The notes under the pieces: model-generated
Told to the model about the DNA's origin: nothing
What the model saw: the letters and a program-made list of their open reading frames with translations, nothing else
Databases searched by the model: none
Made by a program: the position numbers and the translations under genes
DNA from: Halopseudomonas salegens
Lineage (GTDB): Bacteria; Pseudomonadota; Gammaproteobacteria; Pseudomonadales; Pseudomonadaceae
DNA length: 64,000 nucleotides
NCBI RefSeq assembly: GCF_900105655.1
Contig: NZ_LT629787.1
Location: 2,480,001-2,544,000, forward strand
Direction of reading: 5' to 3'
In this document: piece by piece, positions 20,472 through 31,885 of the stretch
Layout: every line of letters starts with the position of its first letter
Position numbering within the stretch: the first letter of the stretch is position 1

Positions 20472-21875
20472 CTACTCCAGATCACCGTAACCGGAGTAAG
20501 CCCCCGGTGCCAGGTTCTCGAAACGGGTGTATTTGCCGAGAAAGGCCAGCCGCGTGGTGCCGATAGGCCCGTTCCGCTGCTTGCCGATAATGATTTCAGC
20601 CATTCCCTTGTCTTGGGTATCGGGATGGTAGACCTCGTCCCGGTAAACGAACATGATGACATCGGCATCCTGCTCGATTGCGCCCGATTCCCGCAGATCG
20701 GAGTTGATCGGTCGCTTGTTGGGTCGCTGTTCAAGAGAACGATTGAGCTGCGAGAGCGCCACGACGGGCGTATTGAATTCCTTGGCCAGCGCTTTCAGCG
20801 AGCGGGAAATTTCGGAGATTTCATTGGTGCGGTTTTCCGCCCCGCCGCCGCCCAGGCGCATCAACTGCAGATAGTCGATCATGATCAGCGCCAGATCACC
20901 ATGCTCACGCACCACACGGCGCGCGCGCGCGCGCATTTCCATCGGCGACAGGCCGGCGGTGTCATCGATGAACAGCTTGCGGTCATTCAACAAGTTCACC
21001 GCCGAGGTCAGCCGTGGCCAGTCATCGTCATCCAGCCGACCTGAGCGCACCTTGGTCTGGTCGATGCGACCCAGTGATGACAGCATACGCATCATCAGGG
21101 ATTCACCGGGCATCTCCAGGGAAAACACCAGCACACCCTTTTCGCTGCGCAGCACCGCATTCTCGACCAGATTCATGGCAAACGTCGTTTTGCCCATGGA
21201 CGGACGGCCGGCAACGATAACCAGATCGGCAGGCTGCAAGCCTGAGGTCATTTCATCCAGATCCGTAAACCCGGTCGACAAGCCGGTAATTGCCCCATCA
21301 CTGTTGAACAGGGTATCAATACGATCAATCGCCTTGGCCAGCAGATCATTGACACCAACCGGACCACCCACTTTGGGCCTGCTTTCGGCAATCGAAAAAA
21401 TCTTCTGCTCGGCCTGATCGAGAATTTCGGTGGCTTGCAAGCCTTTCGGGTTGAAAGCGGTATCGGTAATTTCCGCACTGATGCCGATCAACTGACGCAG
21501 AGTGGCCCGTTCACGAATAATCTGCGCATAGGCAGTAATGTTGGCTGCAGAGGGCGTATTCTTGGCCAACTGGCCCAGATACGCCAGCCCGCCAACCTGC
21601 TCACTCAGGCCTTCGCGATCGAGCTCTTCGGCCAGTGTGACGACATCGAAGGGCTGATTGCGCTTGGCCAGACTGACCAGCGCACGAAAAATAAGCCGGT
21701 GATCGTGGCGGTAGAAATCCCCCTCACTGACCAGCTCGGCAATCCGCTCCCAGGCCATGTTGTCCAGCATGACCCCACCCAACACCGCCTGTTCCGCCTC
21801 AATCGAATGCGGCGGCACCTTGAGCGAACTGGCTTGCAGATCCAGCTCTTCAGTAAAGGTTGACGGCTGTGACAT
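20472..21875 (-). CDS. dnaB: Replicative DNA helicase DnaB
   Basis: Hexameric helicase that unwinds DNA at the replication fork. From ATG 21875 ([11 protein letters not shown]) it has 467 residues; the open frame extends 12 codons further without a better site. The N-terminal domain begins [17 protein letters not shown] near residue 21. The RecA-like motor carries Walker [14 protein letters not shown] near 217-229, the Walker B segment [12 protein letters not shown] near 324-335, and [17 protein letters not shown] near 367-383. P. aeruginosa has alr downstream of dnaB; here ygiQ follows at once. Confidence 0.98.
   Translation of the reverse strand: MSQPSTFTEELDLQASSLKVPPHSIEAEQAVLGGVMLDNMAWERIAELVSEGDFYRHDHRLIFRALVSLAKRNQPFDVVTLAEELDREGLSEQVGGLAYLGQLAKNTPSAANITAYAQIIRERATLRQLIGISAEITDTAFNPKGLQATEILDQAEQKIFSIAESRPKVGGPVGVNDLLAKAIDRIDTLFNSDGAITGLSTGFTDLDEMTSGLQPADLVIVAGRPSMGKTTFAMNLVENAVLRSEKGVLVFSLEMPGESLMMRMLSSLGRIDQTKVRSGRLDDDDWPRLTSAVNLLNDRKLFIDDTAGLSPMEMRARARRVVREHGDLALIMIDYLQLMRLGGGGAENRTNEISEISRSLKALAKEFNTPVVALSQLNRSLEQRPNKRPINSDLRESGAIEQDADVIMFVYRDEVYHPDTQDKGMAEIIIGKQRNGPIGTTRLAFLGKYTRFENLAPGAYSGYGDLE
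20919..20934. repeat. (GC)8 alternating tract inside dnaB
   Basis: Sixteen bases of uninterrupted alternating G and C encode part of the MRARARR segment of DnaB. Such tracts can adopt Z-DNA and are prone to slippage. Confidence 0.85.
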
Positions 21876-21905
21876 GGAGTACACCTGTGCTGACAGCGGA
21901 AATGA

Positions 21906-21940
21906 CAACACGGCGCTGCCCGAGGACAGACGCCGTGTTG
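21906..21940 (-). terminator. Hairpin between rplI and dnaB, possible attenuator
   Basis: Perfect ten-base stem CAACACGGCG/CGCCGTGTTG with a 15-base loop lies 31 bases before the dnaB start. On the minus strand it is followed by TCATTT, which is a poor T tract, so it may attenuate or process the transcript rather than end it. Confidence 0.45.
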
Positions 21941-21997
21941 CACAGTCTAGCGGTTGCGCCCGGTTAAATCACCTGGCGGTGACCGGAGCAGCAGGTA

Positions 21998-22444
21998 TCA
22001 ACCCGCGACAACAACCAGCTTGACGGTGGCTTCAACATCCGTGTGCAGGTGCACAGTGATCTCGAATTCACCAACAGTACGCAGTGGGCCTTCCGGCAGG
22101 CGCACTTCGCTTTTCTCGATAGCAACACCAGCAGCGGTGACGGCATCGGCGATGTCACGCGTACCGATGGAGCCGAACAGTTTGCCTTCTTCACCAGCGT
22201 TGGCGCTGACAGTTACTGTCAGATCAGCCAGTTTCTCCGCACGGGCGTCAGCAGCCGCTTTCTTCTCGGCGGCCAGTTTTTCCAGTTCGGCGCGACGTGC
22301 TTCAAAAGCAGCGACGTTGTCTTCGGTAGCCGCAGTGGCCTTGCCGAAGGGGAGCAGGAAATTACGCGCGTAACCGGCCTTGACCGATACCTTGTCGCCA
22401 AGGCCGCCCAGGTTTGCGATTTTCTCGAGCAGGATTACTTCCAT
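21998..22444 (-). CDS. rplI: 50S ribosomal protein L9
   Basis: Large-subunit protein that binds 23S rRNA and bridges towards neighbouring ribosomes. It is 148 residues from ATG 22444 ([19 protein letters not shown]), which follows a GAGGT site; the longer open frame to 22543 belongs to the previous gene's coding region. The signature [19 protein letters not shown] is at residues 13-31, and the long connecting helix (about 40-75) is rich in Ala, Glu and Lys. It is the last ribosomal gene of the rpsF-rpsR operon before dnaB. Confidence 0.98.
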   Translation of the reverse strand: MEVILLEKIANLGGLGDKVSVKAGYARNFLLPFGKATAATEDNVAAFEARRAELEKLAAEKKAAADARAEKLADLTVTVSANAGEEGKLFGSIGTRDIADAVTAAGVAIEKSEVRLPEGPLRTVGEFEITVHLHTDVEATVKLVVVAG

Positions 22445-22460
22445 TACGATGACCTCTAAA

Positions 22461-23357
22461 TCAGGGTTGGTCGTTCGAATCAGGGTCTTGCGGCGGCGCT
22501 TGTGGCGGCTGCATGCGACCTCGAAAATCAAACAGACTGTCAATTAATGCCAACAACAGAATCAACGGAAAAACAAACTGGGCAAACAACACCAGCAACA
22601 GGTAGAACATGACCAACCAGGCCACACCCATACCCTTGATGCCAGCCACGCCATGCACCAGTGCCAGACCTGCCAAAAACAACGGCAAGGTGGCAATCGG
22701 CGCCACCATGGCCAATTGGCCAAGCTGGGCACCGAACAGTGACAGCAGCAGCAAACCACCAGCCACCAGCGGCGTCAGGCGCAGACGGTGGAACTCCGTC
22801 CGAAAACCACCCGGGTTGTACAGCCGCGCCTGCAGTGAGCGACCAATCATCACACTCACTACTGCCAGCAATGCATGCGAGCCGCCGATCAGTCCAGCCA
22901 GGATCGGCAACAGCAAACCGTCCAACCGACTCATGGTCGCTTCGTCCAGCTCGCTCATGTCACCCAGCAACTGTGGCAACATGTCGCGCACTTCGGCGGC
23001 CAGTGCCTGCATTGGCGCGTTCAGCGCCATCAGCAGGACAGCGCCGAACAACAACCCCAGCGGTACGCTGGCCAGTACGACCGGCACCCAATCATTGCGT
23101 TGCCGCAACAAGGTCGCCAGCCCGGCAGCACCAGCCATTACCAGCACTGGCGTCCAGTCACCGAGAAAAGCCCAGACCAGAGCGGGCAAGCCGCCCCAGA
23201 TCATGATACTCAGCGCATCCTGAAGCCCACGGCGCAATATCACCAGCGCCAGGGCCGCAGCGGCCAGCCAGAATAACAAAGGCACCGCAGCGCAGACACC
23301 CACTACCAGAGTGGCCTGCCGGCTGCCGCGCATGATGTATTCAGCCAGACCGCGCAT
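22461..23357 (-). CDS. DUF2232 family integral membrane protein
   Basis: A 298-residue polytopic membrane protein with about eight predicted helices and no recognised enzymatic motif. Its place between rpsR and rplI is conserved in Pseudomonas, where the family is annotated DUF2232/YybS-like. The C-terminus is short, polar and proline-rich. It starts 35 bases after rpsR and ends 16 bases before rplI, so it is translated from the ribosomal-protein transcript. The function is unknown. Confidence 0.8.
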   Translation of the reverse strand: MRGLAEYIMRGSRQATLVVGVCAAVPLLFWLAAAALALVILRRGLQDALSIMIWGGLPALVWAFLGDWTPVLVMAGAAGLATLLRQRNDWVPVVLASVPLGLLFGAVLLMALNAPMQALAAEVRDMLPQLLGDMSELDEATMSRLDGLLLPILAGLIGGSHALLAVVSVMIGRSLQARLYNPGGFRTEFHRLRLTPLVAGGLLLLSLFGAQLGQLAMVAPIATLPLFLAGLALVHGVAGIKGMGVAWLVMFYLLLVLFAQFVFPLILLLALIDSLFDFRGRMQPPQAPPQDPDSNDQP

Positions 23358-23392
23358 CCGTTTGCTCTATCCCGTTCTGTTGTACAGCCGCC

Positions 23393-23623
23393 TCAGCGAC
23401 CGTGGCTGTCGGTGTAGGGCAGCAGTGCCAGGTAGCGCGCGCGCTTGATCGCGGTTGCCAACTGACGCTGATATCTGGCCTTGGTGCCGGTGATCCGGCT
23501 GGGTACGATCTTGCCGGTTTCGGTGACATAGGCTTTCAGGGTGTTCAGATCTTTGTAATCGATCTCTTTAACGCCTTCAGCGGTAAAACGGCAGAACTTT
23601 CTGCGACGGAAAAAACGTGCCAT
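23393..23623 (-). CDS. rpsR: 30S ribosomal protein S18
   Basis: Small-subunit protein that pairs with S6 on 16S rRNA. It is 76 residues with the diagnostic [17 protein letters not shown] start, [19 protein letters not shown] at about 21-39, and the [20 protein letters not shown] signature at about 41-60. It is 41 bases downstream of rpsF, the usual operon order. Confidence 0.99.
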   Translation of the reverse strand: MARFFRRRKFCRFTAEGVKEIDYKDLNTLKAYVTETGKIVPSRITGTKARYQRQLATAIKRARYLALLPYTDSHGR

Positions 23624-23664
23624 GGCAGCGTCTCCTTATTGATTCGGATGGGAAAAGCGAAAAC

Positions 23665-24099
23665 TTACTCGTCGTCGTTGTCGTCAGCGTTGTTATCGCT
23701 GTCGTCATCGTCGCGGCTGTTATCGTTGCGATCGTCATCACTGCGCTCACGACGCTCACGACGCTCGCCACGGCCGGTGTCTTCAGCTTTCAGCATGTCA
23801 GACGGCTCGGTAACGGCTTCATCGCGACGGATCACGAGATTACGGATAACGGCATCGTTGTAACGGAAGTTTTCGGTCAGCTCTTCCAATGCCTTGGCGC
23901 TGCACTCTACGTTCAGCATGATGTAGTGTGCCTTGTGGATCTTGTCGATCGGGTAAGCCAGTTGACGGCGTCCCCAGTCTTCCAGACGGTGCAGCTTGCC
24001 GCCGTCTTCTTCGATGAGCTTGGTGTAACGCTCGATCATAGCGCTGACCTGCTCGCTCTGATCCGGGTGAACCAGAAATACGATTTCGTAATGACGCAT
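23665..24099 (-). CDS. rpsF: 30S ribosomal protein S6
   Basis: Binds S18 and the central domain of 16S rRNA. The 95-residue globular core starts [17 protein letters not shown] and includes [20 protein letters not shown] near residues 43-62. After about residue 97 it continues into an unusually charged tail of nearly 50 residues: first Arg/Glu-rich, then an Asp/Asn run ending DDNDDE. S6 tails are polyglutamylated by RimK in some bacteria; here the encoded tail is already strongly acidic. It has a clear promoter 75 bases upstream. Confidence 0.97.
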   Translation of the reverse strand: MRHYEIVFLVHPDQSEQVSAMIERYTKLIEEDGGKLHRLEDWGRRQLAYPIDKIHKAHYIMLNVECSAKALEELTENFRYNDAVIRNLVIRRDEAVTEPSDMLKAEDTGRGERRERRERSDDDRNDNSRDDDDSDNNADDNDDE

Positions 24100-24174
24100 T
24101 GTAGCTCCTTACGGGTAATAGCCAGCCACCCAATTATGGTCTGGCAAGGAGTGGAACTTAGAATTGGGCCGCAC

Positions 24175-24203
24175 ATTCTAGGGGAAGCCAGCAACAGTAG
24201 CAA
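24175..24203 (-). promoter_or_regulatory. Sigma70-type promoter of the rpsF operon
   Basis: On the minus strand TTGCTA, a 17-base spacer and TAGAAT. It lies between rlmB and rpsF and would drive rpsF-rpsR-DUF2232-rplI, with readthrough into dnaB. Confidence 0.65.
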
Positions 24204-24276
24204 GCGGAAACACACCAGCAGGAAGCGGCTGGCGGCCTCGGAATGACCGCTTGCATCTTGCAGCTTGTAGCTGGCG

Positions 24277-25020
24277 CTATGGCTGCCGCTGCCGGACGGC
24301 TTCGAACAGACAGATGCCCGTAGCGACCGAGACATTCAGGCTGCTGACACTGCCGGCCATTGGCAGTTTCGCCAGATAATCACAGTGCTCGCGAGTCAGT
24401 CGTCGCATGCCACTGCCTTCGGCCCCCATGATCAGCACACTGGGCACCCTGAAATCGATCTGATAAATCAGCTGCTCGGCCTCACCGGCCGTACCGACCG
24501 TCCACAAGCCGCGCTGCTGCAAGCTTTTCAGGCAGCGCGCCAGGTTGGTCACGGCCACCAGCGGCACAGTCTCAGCAGCACCACAGGCCACCTTGCGTAC
24601 CACTGGCGTCAGGCCGGCAGACTTGTCCTTGGGGATAATCACCGCCTGCACACCGGCGGCATCCGCCGTACGCAGACAGGCGCCGAGGTTGTGCGGATCG
24701 GTCACTCCATCCAGCACCAGCAGCAAGGGCGGGGTGTCCAGTTTATCCAGCAGGTGCCCAAGCATATCTTCGGACCACAACTGGCTCGGCAGAACCTGGG
24801 CCAGCACGCCCTGATGCACACCACCACCACTTTGCTGATCCAGCTCGTCCACACTGACCCGCTGAACACTGATAGCGCCCTGCTCGGCCAGATTGACAAC
24901 CGCCTGCATACGCTCATCCAGACGGCCGCGCTGTAGCCACAAGGACTTGACCCGCTTGGGGTGACGCTCCAGCAGCGCCTTGACGGCATGCAGGCCGAAA
25001 ACCGTTTCCAGCTCACTCAT
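24277..25020 (-). CDS. rlmB: 23S rRNA (guanosine-2'-O)-methyltransferase RlmB
   Basis: SPOUT-class enzyme that methylates the ribose of G2251 in 23S rRNA. It is 247 residues. The N-terminal L30e-like substrate domain (FGLHAVKALLERHPKRVKSL) is followed by the trefoil-knot domain with HNLGACLRTADAAGVQAVI near residue 107-125, LIMGAEGSGMRRL near 195-207 and the SVSSLNVSVATGICLFEAVR motif near 223-242. It starts 10 bases after the rnr stop, giving an rnr-rlmB operon. Confidence 0.97.
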   Translation of the reverse strand: MSELETVFGLHAVKALLERHPKRVKSLWLQRGRLDERMQAVVNLAEQGAISVQRVSVDELDQQSGGGVHQGVLAQVLPSQLWSEDMLGHLLDKLDTPPLLLVLDGVTDPHNLGACLRTADAAGVQAVIIPKDKSAGLTPVVRKVACGAAETVPLVAVTNLARCLKSLQQRGLWTVGTAGEAEQLIYQIDFRVPSVLIMGAEGSGMRRLTREHCDYLAKLPMAGSVSSLNVSVATGICLFEAVRQRQP

Positions 25021-25029
25021 TGAACGCCG

Positions 25030-27633
25030 TTACTCCTGCGGTTTCTTGCGCTTGCGCGGAGCACCACTGCTCGCACCGGATGCAGCACCTGGTTCCGGCG
25101 GGCGTCGCCCAGCCTTGCTCTTCTTGCTCCTGGGCGCTGTCGTCACAGGCTTGTCACTGCCGCCCGCCCTGGCTGACTTGCCCGCTTTTCCCGCCGCCGC
25201 TTTTGGCTTGCCACTACGGGGCTTGCTGGTTGTTGACCTGGGTTTGCCTTTGCCTGCCCCCGGCTTTCCAGCCACAGGACCACGCCCCGGCAAGGGGGTT
25301 GGCTGTTCGGCGGACATTTCGAAATCGATCTTGCGGTCATCCAGATCGACCCGCGCAACCTTGACCCGGATCGGATCACCCAGCCCGTAGCGACGGCCCG
25401 AGCCTTCACCGGTGAGCCGGTGATGTACGGCATCGAAGTGATAGTAGTCGGCCGGCAAGGCGGTGATATGCACCAGCCCTTCAATATAGATATCGGTCAA
25501 CTCGACAAACAGACCAAAGCTGGTTACCGAGGTAACCAGGCCTTCGAAATCATCACCCACGCGGTCTTTCATGAACTCGCACTTGAGCCAGTTGACCACA
25601 TCGCGCGTGGCCTCATCTGCCCGACGCTCATTGCGCGAACAGTCTTCACCCAGACGTTCGAGGTCTGCCACTTCATAGGGATAGATTTTTGCTTTCGGCA
25701 ACAGGCTGGCACCCGCACGCCGAACACAATCCGTCTTGCGCCGTGAACGCACGACGCTGCGAATGGCCCGATGCACCAACAGATCCGGGTAACGCCGGAT
25801 CGGCGAAGTAAAGTGGGTATAGGCTTCGTAATTCAGGCCGAAATGCCCTTCATTATGCGGGCTGTACACCGCCTGACTGAGAGAGCGCAACATCACCGTC
25901 TGAATCAACTGGGCATCCGGGCGACCCTGGATCTTCTGCAACAGAGCGCTGAAATCTTCCGGCGCCGGCGAGGCACCGGGCTTGCGGTTCAATGACAGCC
26001 CCATGCTCGAAAGGAACTGGGTCAAGCGCTCAAGCTTCTCCGCCTGCGGCGCATCGTGCACCCGATACAGTGAAGGAATGCTGTGCTCCTGCATAAACCG
26101 CGCAGTCGCCACGTTGGCGCACAGCATGCACTCTTCAATCATCCGATGCGCATCATTGCGCGTGGTCGGACGAATCTCACTGATCTTGCGATCTTCACCA
26201 AAGACAATCTGGGTTTCGGTGGTTTCAAACTCGATAGCACCGCGCTGCTTGCGCGCCTTGAGCAAACCCTTGAACAGATCATGCAGGTTGTGCAGATGCG
26301 GCAACACTTCGGCATATTCAGCCGACAGCGCCTTGCCTTCCTTGCTGCGCGGGTGCTCCAGCATGGCCGAGACCTGGTTGTAGGTCAGCCGCGCATGCGA
26401 GTTGATCACCCCTTCATAGAAACAGTAATCGGTCAGCTCGCCACTTTTCGACACGGTCATCTCACAAACCATGGCCAAACGGTCCACTTTGGGATTCAGC
26501 GAGCACAGCCCGTTGGAAATCGCCTCCGGCAGCATCGGAATCACCTGGCTGGGGAAGTACACCGAGGTTCCGCGCAGCTCGGCTTCCTTGTCCAGTTCGG
26601 AGTTCAGTGGCACATAGTGGCTGACATCGGCGATCGCCACATAGAGCTTCCAGCCACCGGAAAACAACCGCCAACCACTGGCTTTTTGCGGCTCACAATA
26701 GACCGCGTCGTCAAAGTCGCGGGCATCGGCTCCATCGATGGTCACCAAGGGCAAATGACGCAAATCAATGCGCTTCTGCTTGTCGCGCTCTTGCACAAAG
26801 TCAGCCAGCTGGTCTGCTTCAGCCATGACCTCTTCCGGCCAAACACTGGGGATGTCATAGCTGCGCAGCGCGACCTCAATCTCCATCCCCGGTGCCATGT
26901 AGTCACCGACCACCTCAACGACCTCACCCATGGCCTGGCGATGAAAGCTTGGCCATTCGGTGATGCGCACCTCAACGAACTGACCATGCTCGGCGCCACC
27001 TTCGTGACCCGGCTGCACCAGGACCTCATGATTGATTTTGGCGTTGTCGGCAACCACCCAGGCAATCCCTTTTTCCTGGTAAAAGCGGCCCACCAGGAAT
27101 TCATGCCCGCGCTCAAGCACTTCAATGATCGCACCTTCACTGCGTCCGCGACGATCAACGCCGGTGACCCGGCCCAACACGCGGTCACCATCAAAGACCA
27201 GGCGCATCTGTGCCGGACCGAGGAACAGGTCATCGCCACCTTCATCCGGCACCAGGAAGCCGAAACCATCCCGATGACCCTGCACCCGGCCTTTGATCAG
27301 GTCGAGCTTGTCGACCGGTGCATAGGCGCCCCGACGGGTATAGATCAACTGACCATCACGCTCCATGGCGCGCAGCCGACGGCGCAGGCCTTCGACCGGA
27401 TCTTCGCCGGTGACCCCCAGCTCATCCTGCAGCTGGGCGCGCGTAGCCGGGGCCCCACGCTCCTTGAGCAACTCGAGGATAAGTTCACGGCTGGGGATGG
27501 GATTGGCATATTTTTCTGCTTCGCGTTCTGCTGCAGGGTCACGCTCGACCCAAGGCGTTGCAGCGGCAGAATCCGCCGCAACAGAACGGCTCGACCGGGA
27601 GGCCGAGGCTTTATCTTCAGTTTTTTTCGTCAT
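25030..27633 (-). CDS. rnr: Ribonuclease R
   Basis: Processive 3'-5' exoribonuclease that degrades structured RNA and takes part in rRNA quality control and trans-translation. It is 867 residues: an N-terminal HTH-like region (SRELILELLKERGAPATRAQ near 48-67), two cold-shock domains, the RNB catalytic domain with VTIDGADARDFDDAVYCE near residues 295-312 (metal-binding Asp residues), then an S1 domain near 660-750. The last 110 residues form a Lys/Pro/Gly/Ser-rich basic tail that probably binds RNA or ribosomes. Confidence 0.97.
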   Translation of the reverse strand: MTKKTEDKASASRSSRSVAADSAAATPWVERDPAAEREAEKYANPIPSRELILELLKERGAPATRAQLQDELGVTGEDPVEGLRRRLRAMERDGQLIYTRRGAYAPVDKLDLIKGRVQGHRDGFGFLVPDEGGDDLFLGPAQMRLVFDGDRVLGRVTGVDRRGRSEGAIIEVLERGHEFLVGRFYQEKGIAWVVADNAKINHEVLVQPGHEGGAEHGQFVEVRITEWPSFHRQAMGEVVEVVGDYMAPGMEIEVALRSYDIPSVWPEEVMAEADQLADFVQERDKQKRIDLRHLPLVTIDGADARDFDDAVYCEPQKASGWRLFSGGWKLYVAIADVSHYVPLNSELDKEAELRGTSVYFPSQVIPMLPEAISNGLCSLNPKVDRLAMVCEMTVSKSGELTDYCFYEGVINSHARLTYNQVSAMLEHPRSKEGKALSAEYAEVLPHLHNLHDLFKGLLKARKQRGAIEFETTETQIVFGEDRKISEIRPTTRNDAHRMIEECMLCANVATARFMQEHSIPSLYRVHDAPQAEKLERLTQFLSSMGLSLNRKPGASPAPEDFSALLQKIQGRPDAQLIQTVMLRSLSQAVYSPHNEGHFGLNYEAYTHFTSPIRRYPDLLVHRAIRSVVRSRRKTDCVRRAGASLLPKAKIYPYEVADLERLGEDCSRNERRADEATRDVVNWLKCEFMKDRVGDDFEGLVTSVTSFGLFVELTDIYIEGLVHITALPADYYHFDAVHHRLTGEGSGRRYGLGDPIRVKVARVDLDDRKIDFEMSAEQPTPLPGRGPVAGKPGAGKGKPRSTTSKPRSGKPKAAAGKAGKSARAGGSDKPVTTAPRSKKSKAGRRPPEPGAASGASSGAPRKRKKPQE

Positions 27634-27820
27634 AGGTGTCTATTGAACCGCGAATCACCTGCCCTTGTGAAGCACTGTCTGCATTCAGGCCGCATATGGC
27701 GACCATGCCAGGGATGAGTAATTTCGCCAGCAGGTTGAATAAAATAAACTTTTTTCGCATCCAGGGCTTTACAAGCCCCCCGATGGCTACGTATTATTCG
27801 CGCCGTCAACACAACAACGG

Positions 27821-27849
27821 TTGGCAGCGAAAACCACAAGGTTTAGCAT
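27821..27849 (+). promoter_or_regulatory. Sigma70-type promoter of tRNA-Leu
   Basis: TTGGCA, a 17-base spacer and TAGCAT, ending 21 bases before the mature tRNA 5' end. The strength and position fit a stable-RNA promoter. Confidence 0.7.
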
Positions 27850-27870
27850 AGCATCCGTTGGTCATGTGAC

Positions 27871-27957
27871 GCCCAGGTGGTGAAATTGGTAGACACGCCA
27901 GCTTCAGGTGCTGGTGGGGGCAACCCCGTGGAAGTTCGAGTCTTCTCCTGGGCACCA
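27871..27957 (+). tRNA. tRNA-Leu (anticodon CAG)
   Basis: An 87-base tRNA with encoded CCA. The seven-base acceptor stem GCCCAGG/CCTGGGC, the D-loop with GGTAGACAC, the anticodon stem CCAGC/GCTGG around loop TTCAGGT (anticodon CAG, reading CUG), the long class II variable arm GTGGGGGCAACCCCGT, and the T-loop GTTCGAGTC are all visible. The discriminator base is A, as for tRNA-Leu. It has its own promoter and terminator and sits between divergent rnr and the end of purA, as in P. aeruginosa. Confidence 0.97.
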
Positions 27958-27963
27958 ATTCTG

Positions 27964-27992
27964 AAAAAACCGAGCTTATGCTCGGTTTTTTT
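27964..27992 (+). terminator. Rho-independent terminator after tRNA-Leu
   Basis: AAAACCGAGC/GCTCGGTTTT stem with a TTAT loop and seven T's, seven bases after the tRNA 3' CCA. Confidence 0.92.
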
Positions 27993-28065
27993 ATGCCTGC
28001 AATACGATACAAGGCGTCCACTGCCCGACCTGAAGCCGCTTGAGAGCGGACATTTCTGGCGGTCA

Positions 28066-28093
28066 CAAAAAAAGCGCCCCGCGGGACGCTTTT
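28066..28093 (-). terminator. Rho-independent terminator after purA
   Basis: On the minus strand AAAAGCG/CGCTTTT flanks an inner TCCC/GGGG pairing, followed by a T7 tract. It lies about 20 bases after the purA stop and closes the long hfl-hisZ-purA unit. Confidence 0.85.
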
Positions 28094-28113
28094 CAGCAAC
28101 TCAACCCACTACC

Positions 28114-30638
<2,525 letters not shown>

Positions 30639-30677
30639 TGTCACAACCTTCAATAATTCAGGAGAAACCGGCTCACG

Positions 30678-30866
30678 TCAGCGAATCAGATACAGGATGC
30701 AGGTACCTGTCAGCATGCTGGCCAGGCCGATGATCCGCAATTGGCGGTCACTCACTTGACTGACGCTCAGCAACATCGCTTTCCAGCGGGCCGGCGCCAG
30801 AAAGGGCATCAGCCCTTCGATCACCAACACCAGGCACAAGGCCGTCAGCAAGCTCTGCCAATCCAT
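30678..30866 (-). CDS. DUF2065 small membrane protein
   Basis: A 62-residue protein with two membrane helices (about residues 5-20 and 42-60) joined by the conserved LMPFLAPARWKAML loop and SDRQLRIIGL. This gene between hflC and hisZ is typical of pseudomonads and related bacteria. ATG 30866 follows GGAGG by eight bases; a start at 30908 is possible but lacks a ribosome site and runs into the hairpin. The function is unknown. A terminator hairpin lies only 40 bases upstream. Confidence 0.82.
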   Translation of the reverse strand: MDWQSLLTALCLVLVIEGLMPFLAPARWKAMLLSVSQVSDRQLRIIGLASMLTGTCILYLIR

Positions 30867-30908
30867 GCTGTACGCCTCCGCCATCAGGCGCAGTGCGCCA
30901 CCGGTCAC

Positions 30909-30931
30909 AAAAAAGCCGGGATATCCCGGCT
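30909..30931 (-). terminator. Rho-independent terminator after hflC
   Basis: Perfect 18-base palindrome AGCCGGGATATCCCGGCT followed on the minus strand by six T's. It lies 85 bases after hflC and 43 bases before the DUF2065 start, so it divides the conserved hfl and hisZ-purA segments unless it is read through. Confidence 0.85.
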
Positions 30932-31015
30932 GCGCAAGTGTAACACGTTTTTTTCAGGGCTCTGAACAATCAGAACCGCTAGTCGACAAATTGCCGGCTA
31001 GCGATTCTCGCCAGA

Positions 31016-31885
31016 TCAGCGCTGACTACCCCGCAGATAGCGGAAGAATTCGCTGTCCGGGTCCAGCACCATGATATCGGCCTTGCTGGTAAAGCTTTCG
31101 CGATAGGCCTGCAAGCTGCGATAGAAAGAATAGAACTCCGCGTCCTGATTGTAGGCTTCGGAATAGATAGCTGCCGACTGGGCATCGCCGTCACCCCGGA
31201 TCTCCTCGGACTCACGGAAAGCTTCCGCCAGAATAACCCGTCGCTGACGGTCGGCATCAGCGCGAATCCCTTCGCCGATCTCACGACCACGGGCACGATG
31301 CTCGCGCGCCTCACGCTCACGCTCGGTACTCATGCGCTCAAACACGCTGCGATTGACCTCACGCGGCAAATCAATCCCCTTGACCCGCACATCCAGGACC
31401 TCGATCCCCAATTCACGCTGTGCATTTTCATTAAGCGAGCTGGTAATGTCAGCCATCAACTGATCACGCTCACCCGACACAACTTCGTTCAGGGTACGCC
31501 GCGCGACTTCATTGCGCAGCCCGGATTCCAGCTGACGAGACAGGCGTTCTTCAGCCAGTGAACGCAGGCCCGACGTTGCAGTATAGAAGCGCTGCACGTC
31601 ATCGATGCGCCATTTGGCGTAGGAATCTACCATCAAGGCTTTCTTTTCCAGAGTCAGATAACGCTGGGTAGTGGTATCCAGGGTCAGCAAACGTCCATCG
31701 AAAATGCGTGCTTCCTGGACGAAGGGCAGTTTGAAGTGCAGGCCGGGATTGATGTCGTTGCGCACCACCTTACCAAATTGCAGGACAATGCCCCGTTCGG
31801 TTTGTGATACCACGAAAAAGCTCTGCCAGCCGACTACCAATACCACCAGGGCAATGACCAGCCCGAAGATTGTCTTGTTACTCAT
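31016..31885 (-). CDS. hflC: Protease modulator HflC
   Basis: SPFH/prohibitin-domain protein that forms with HflK a large periplasmic cage around FtsH and tunes membrane-protein degradation. It is 289 residues. An N-terminal signal anchor (IFGLVIALVVLVVGWQSFFV, about 5-24) is followed by the SPFH domain (TERGIVLQFGKVVRNDINPG) and a long charged coiled coil (about 190-250). The start overlaps the hflK stop by one base (TAATG), giving translational coupling. Confidence 0.97.
   Translation of the reverse strand: MSNKTIFGLVIALVVLVVGWQSFFVVSQTERGIVLQFGKVVRNDINPGLHFKLPFVQEARIFDGRLLTLDTTTQRYLTLEKKALMVDSYAKWRIDDVQRFYTATSGLRSLAEERLSRQLESGLRNEVARRTLNEVVSGERDQLMADITSSLNENAQRELGIEVLDVRVKGIDLPREVNRSVFERMSTEREREAREHRARGREIGEGIRADADRQRRVILAEAFRESEEIRGDGDAQSAAIYSEAYNQDAEFYSFYRSLQAYRESFTSKADIMVLDPDSEFFRYLRGSQR

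Noticed and set aside
26083..27717. 544-residue plus-strand ORF opposite rnr
   Set aside because: It lies antisense to a full-length, motif-complete RNase R and has no recognisable domain. It reflects third-position GC bias.
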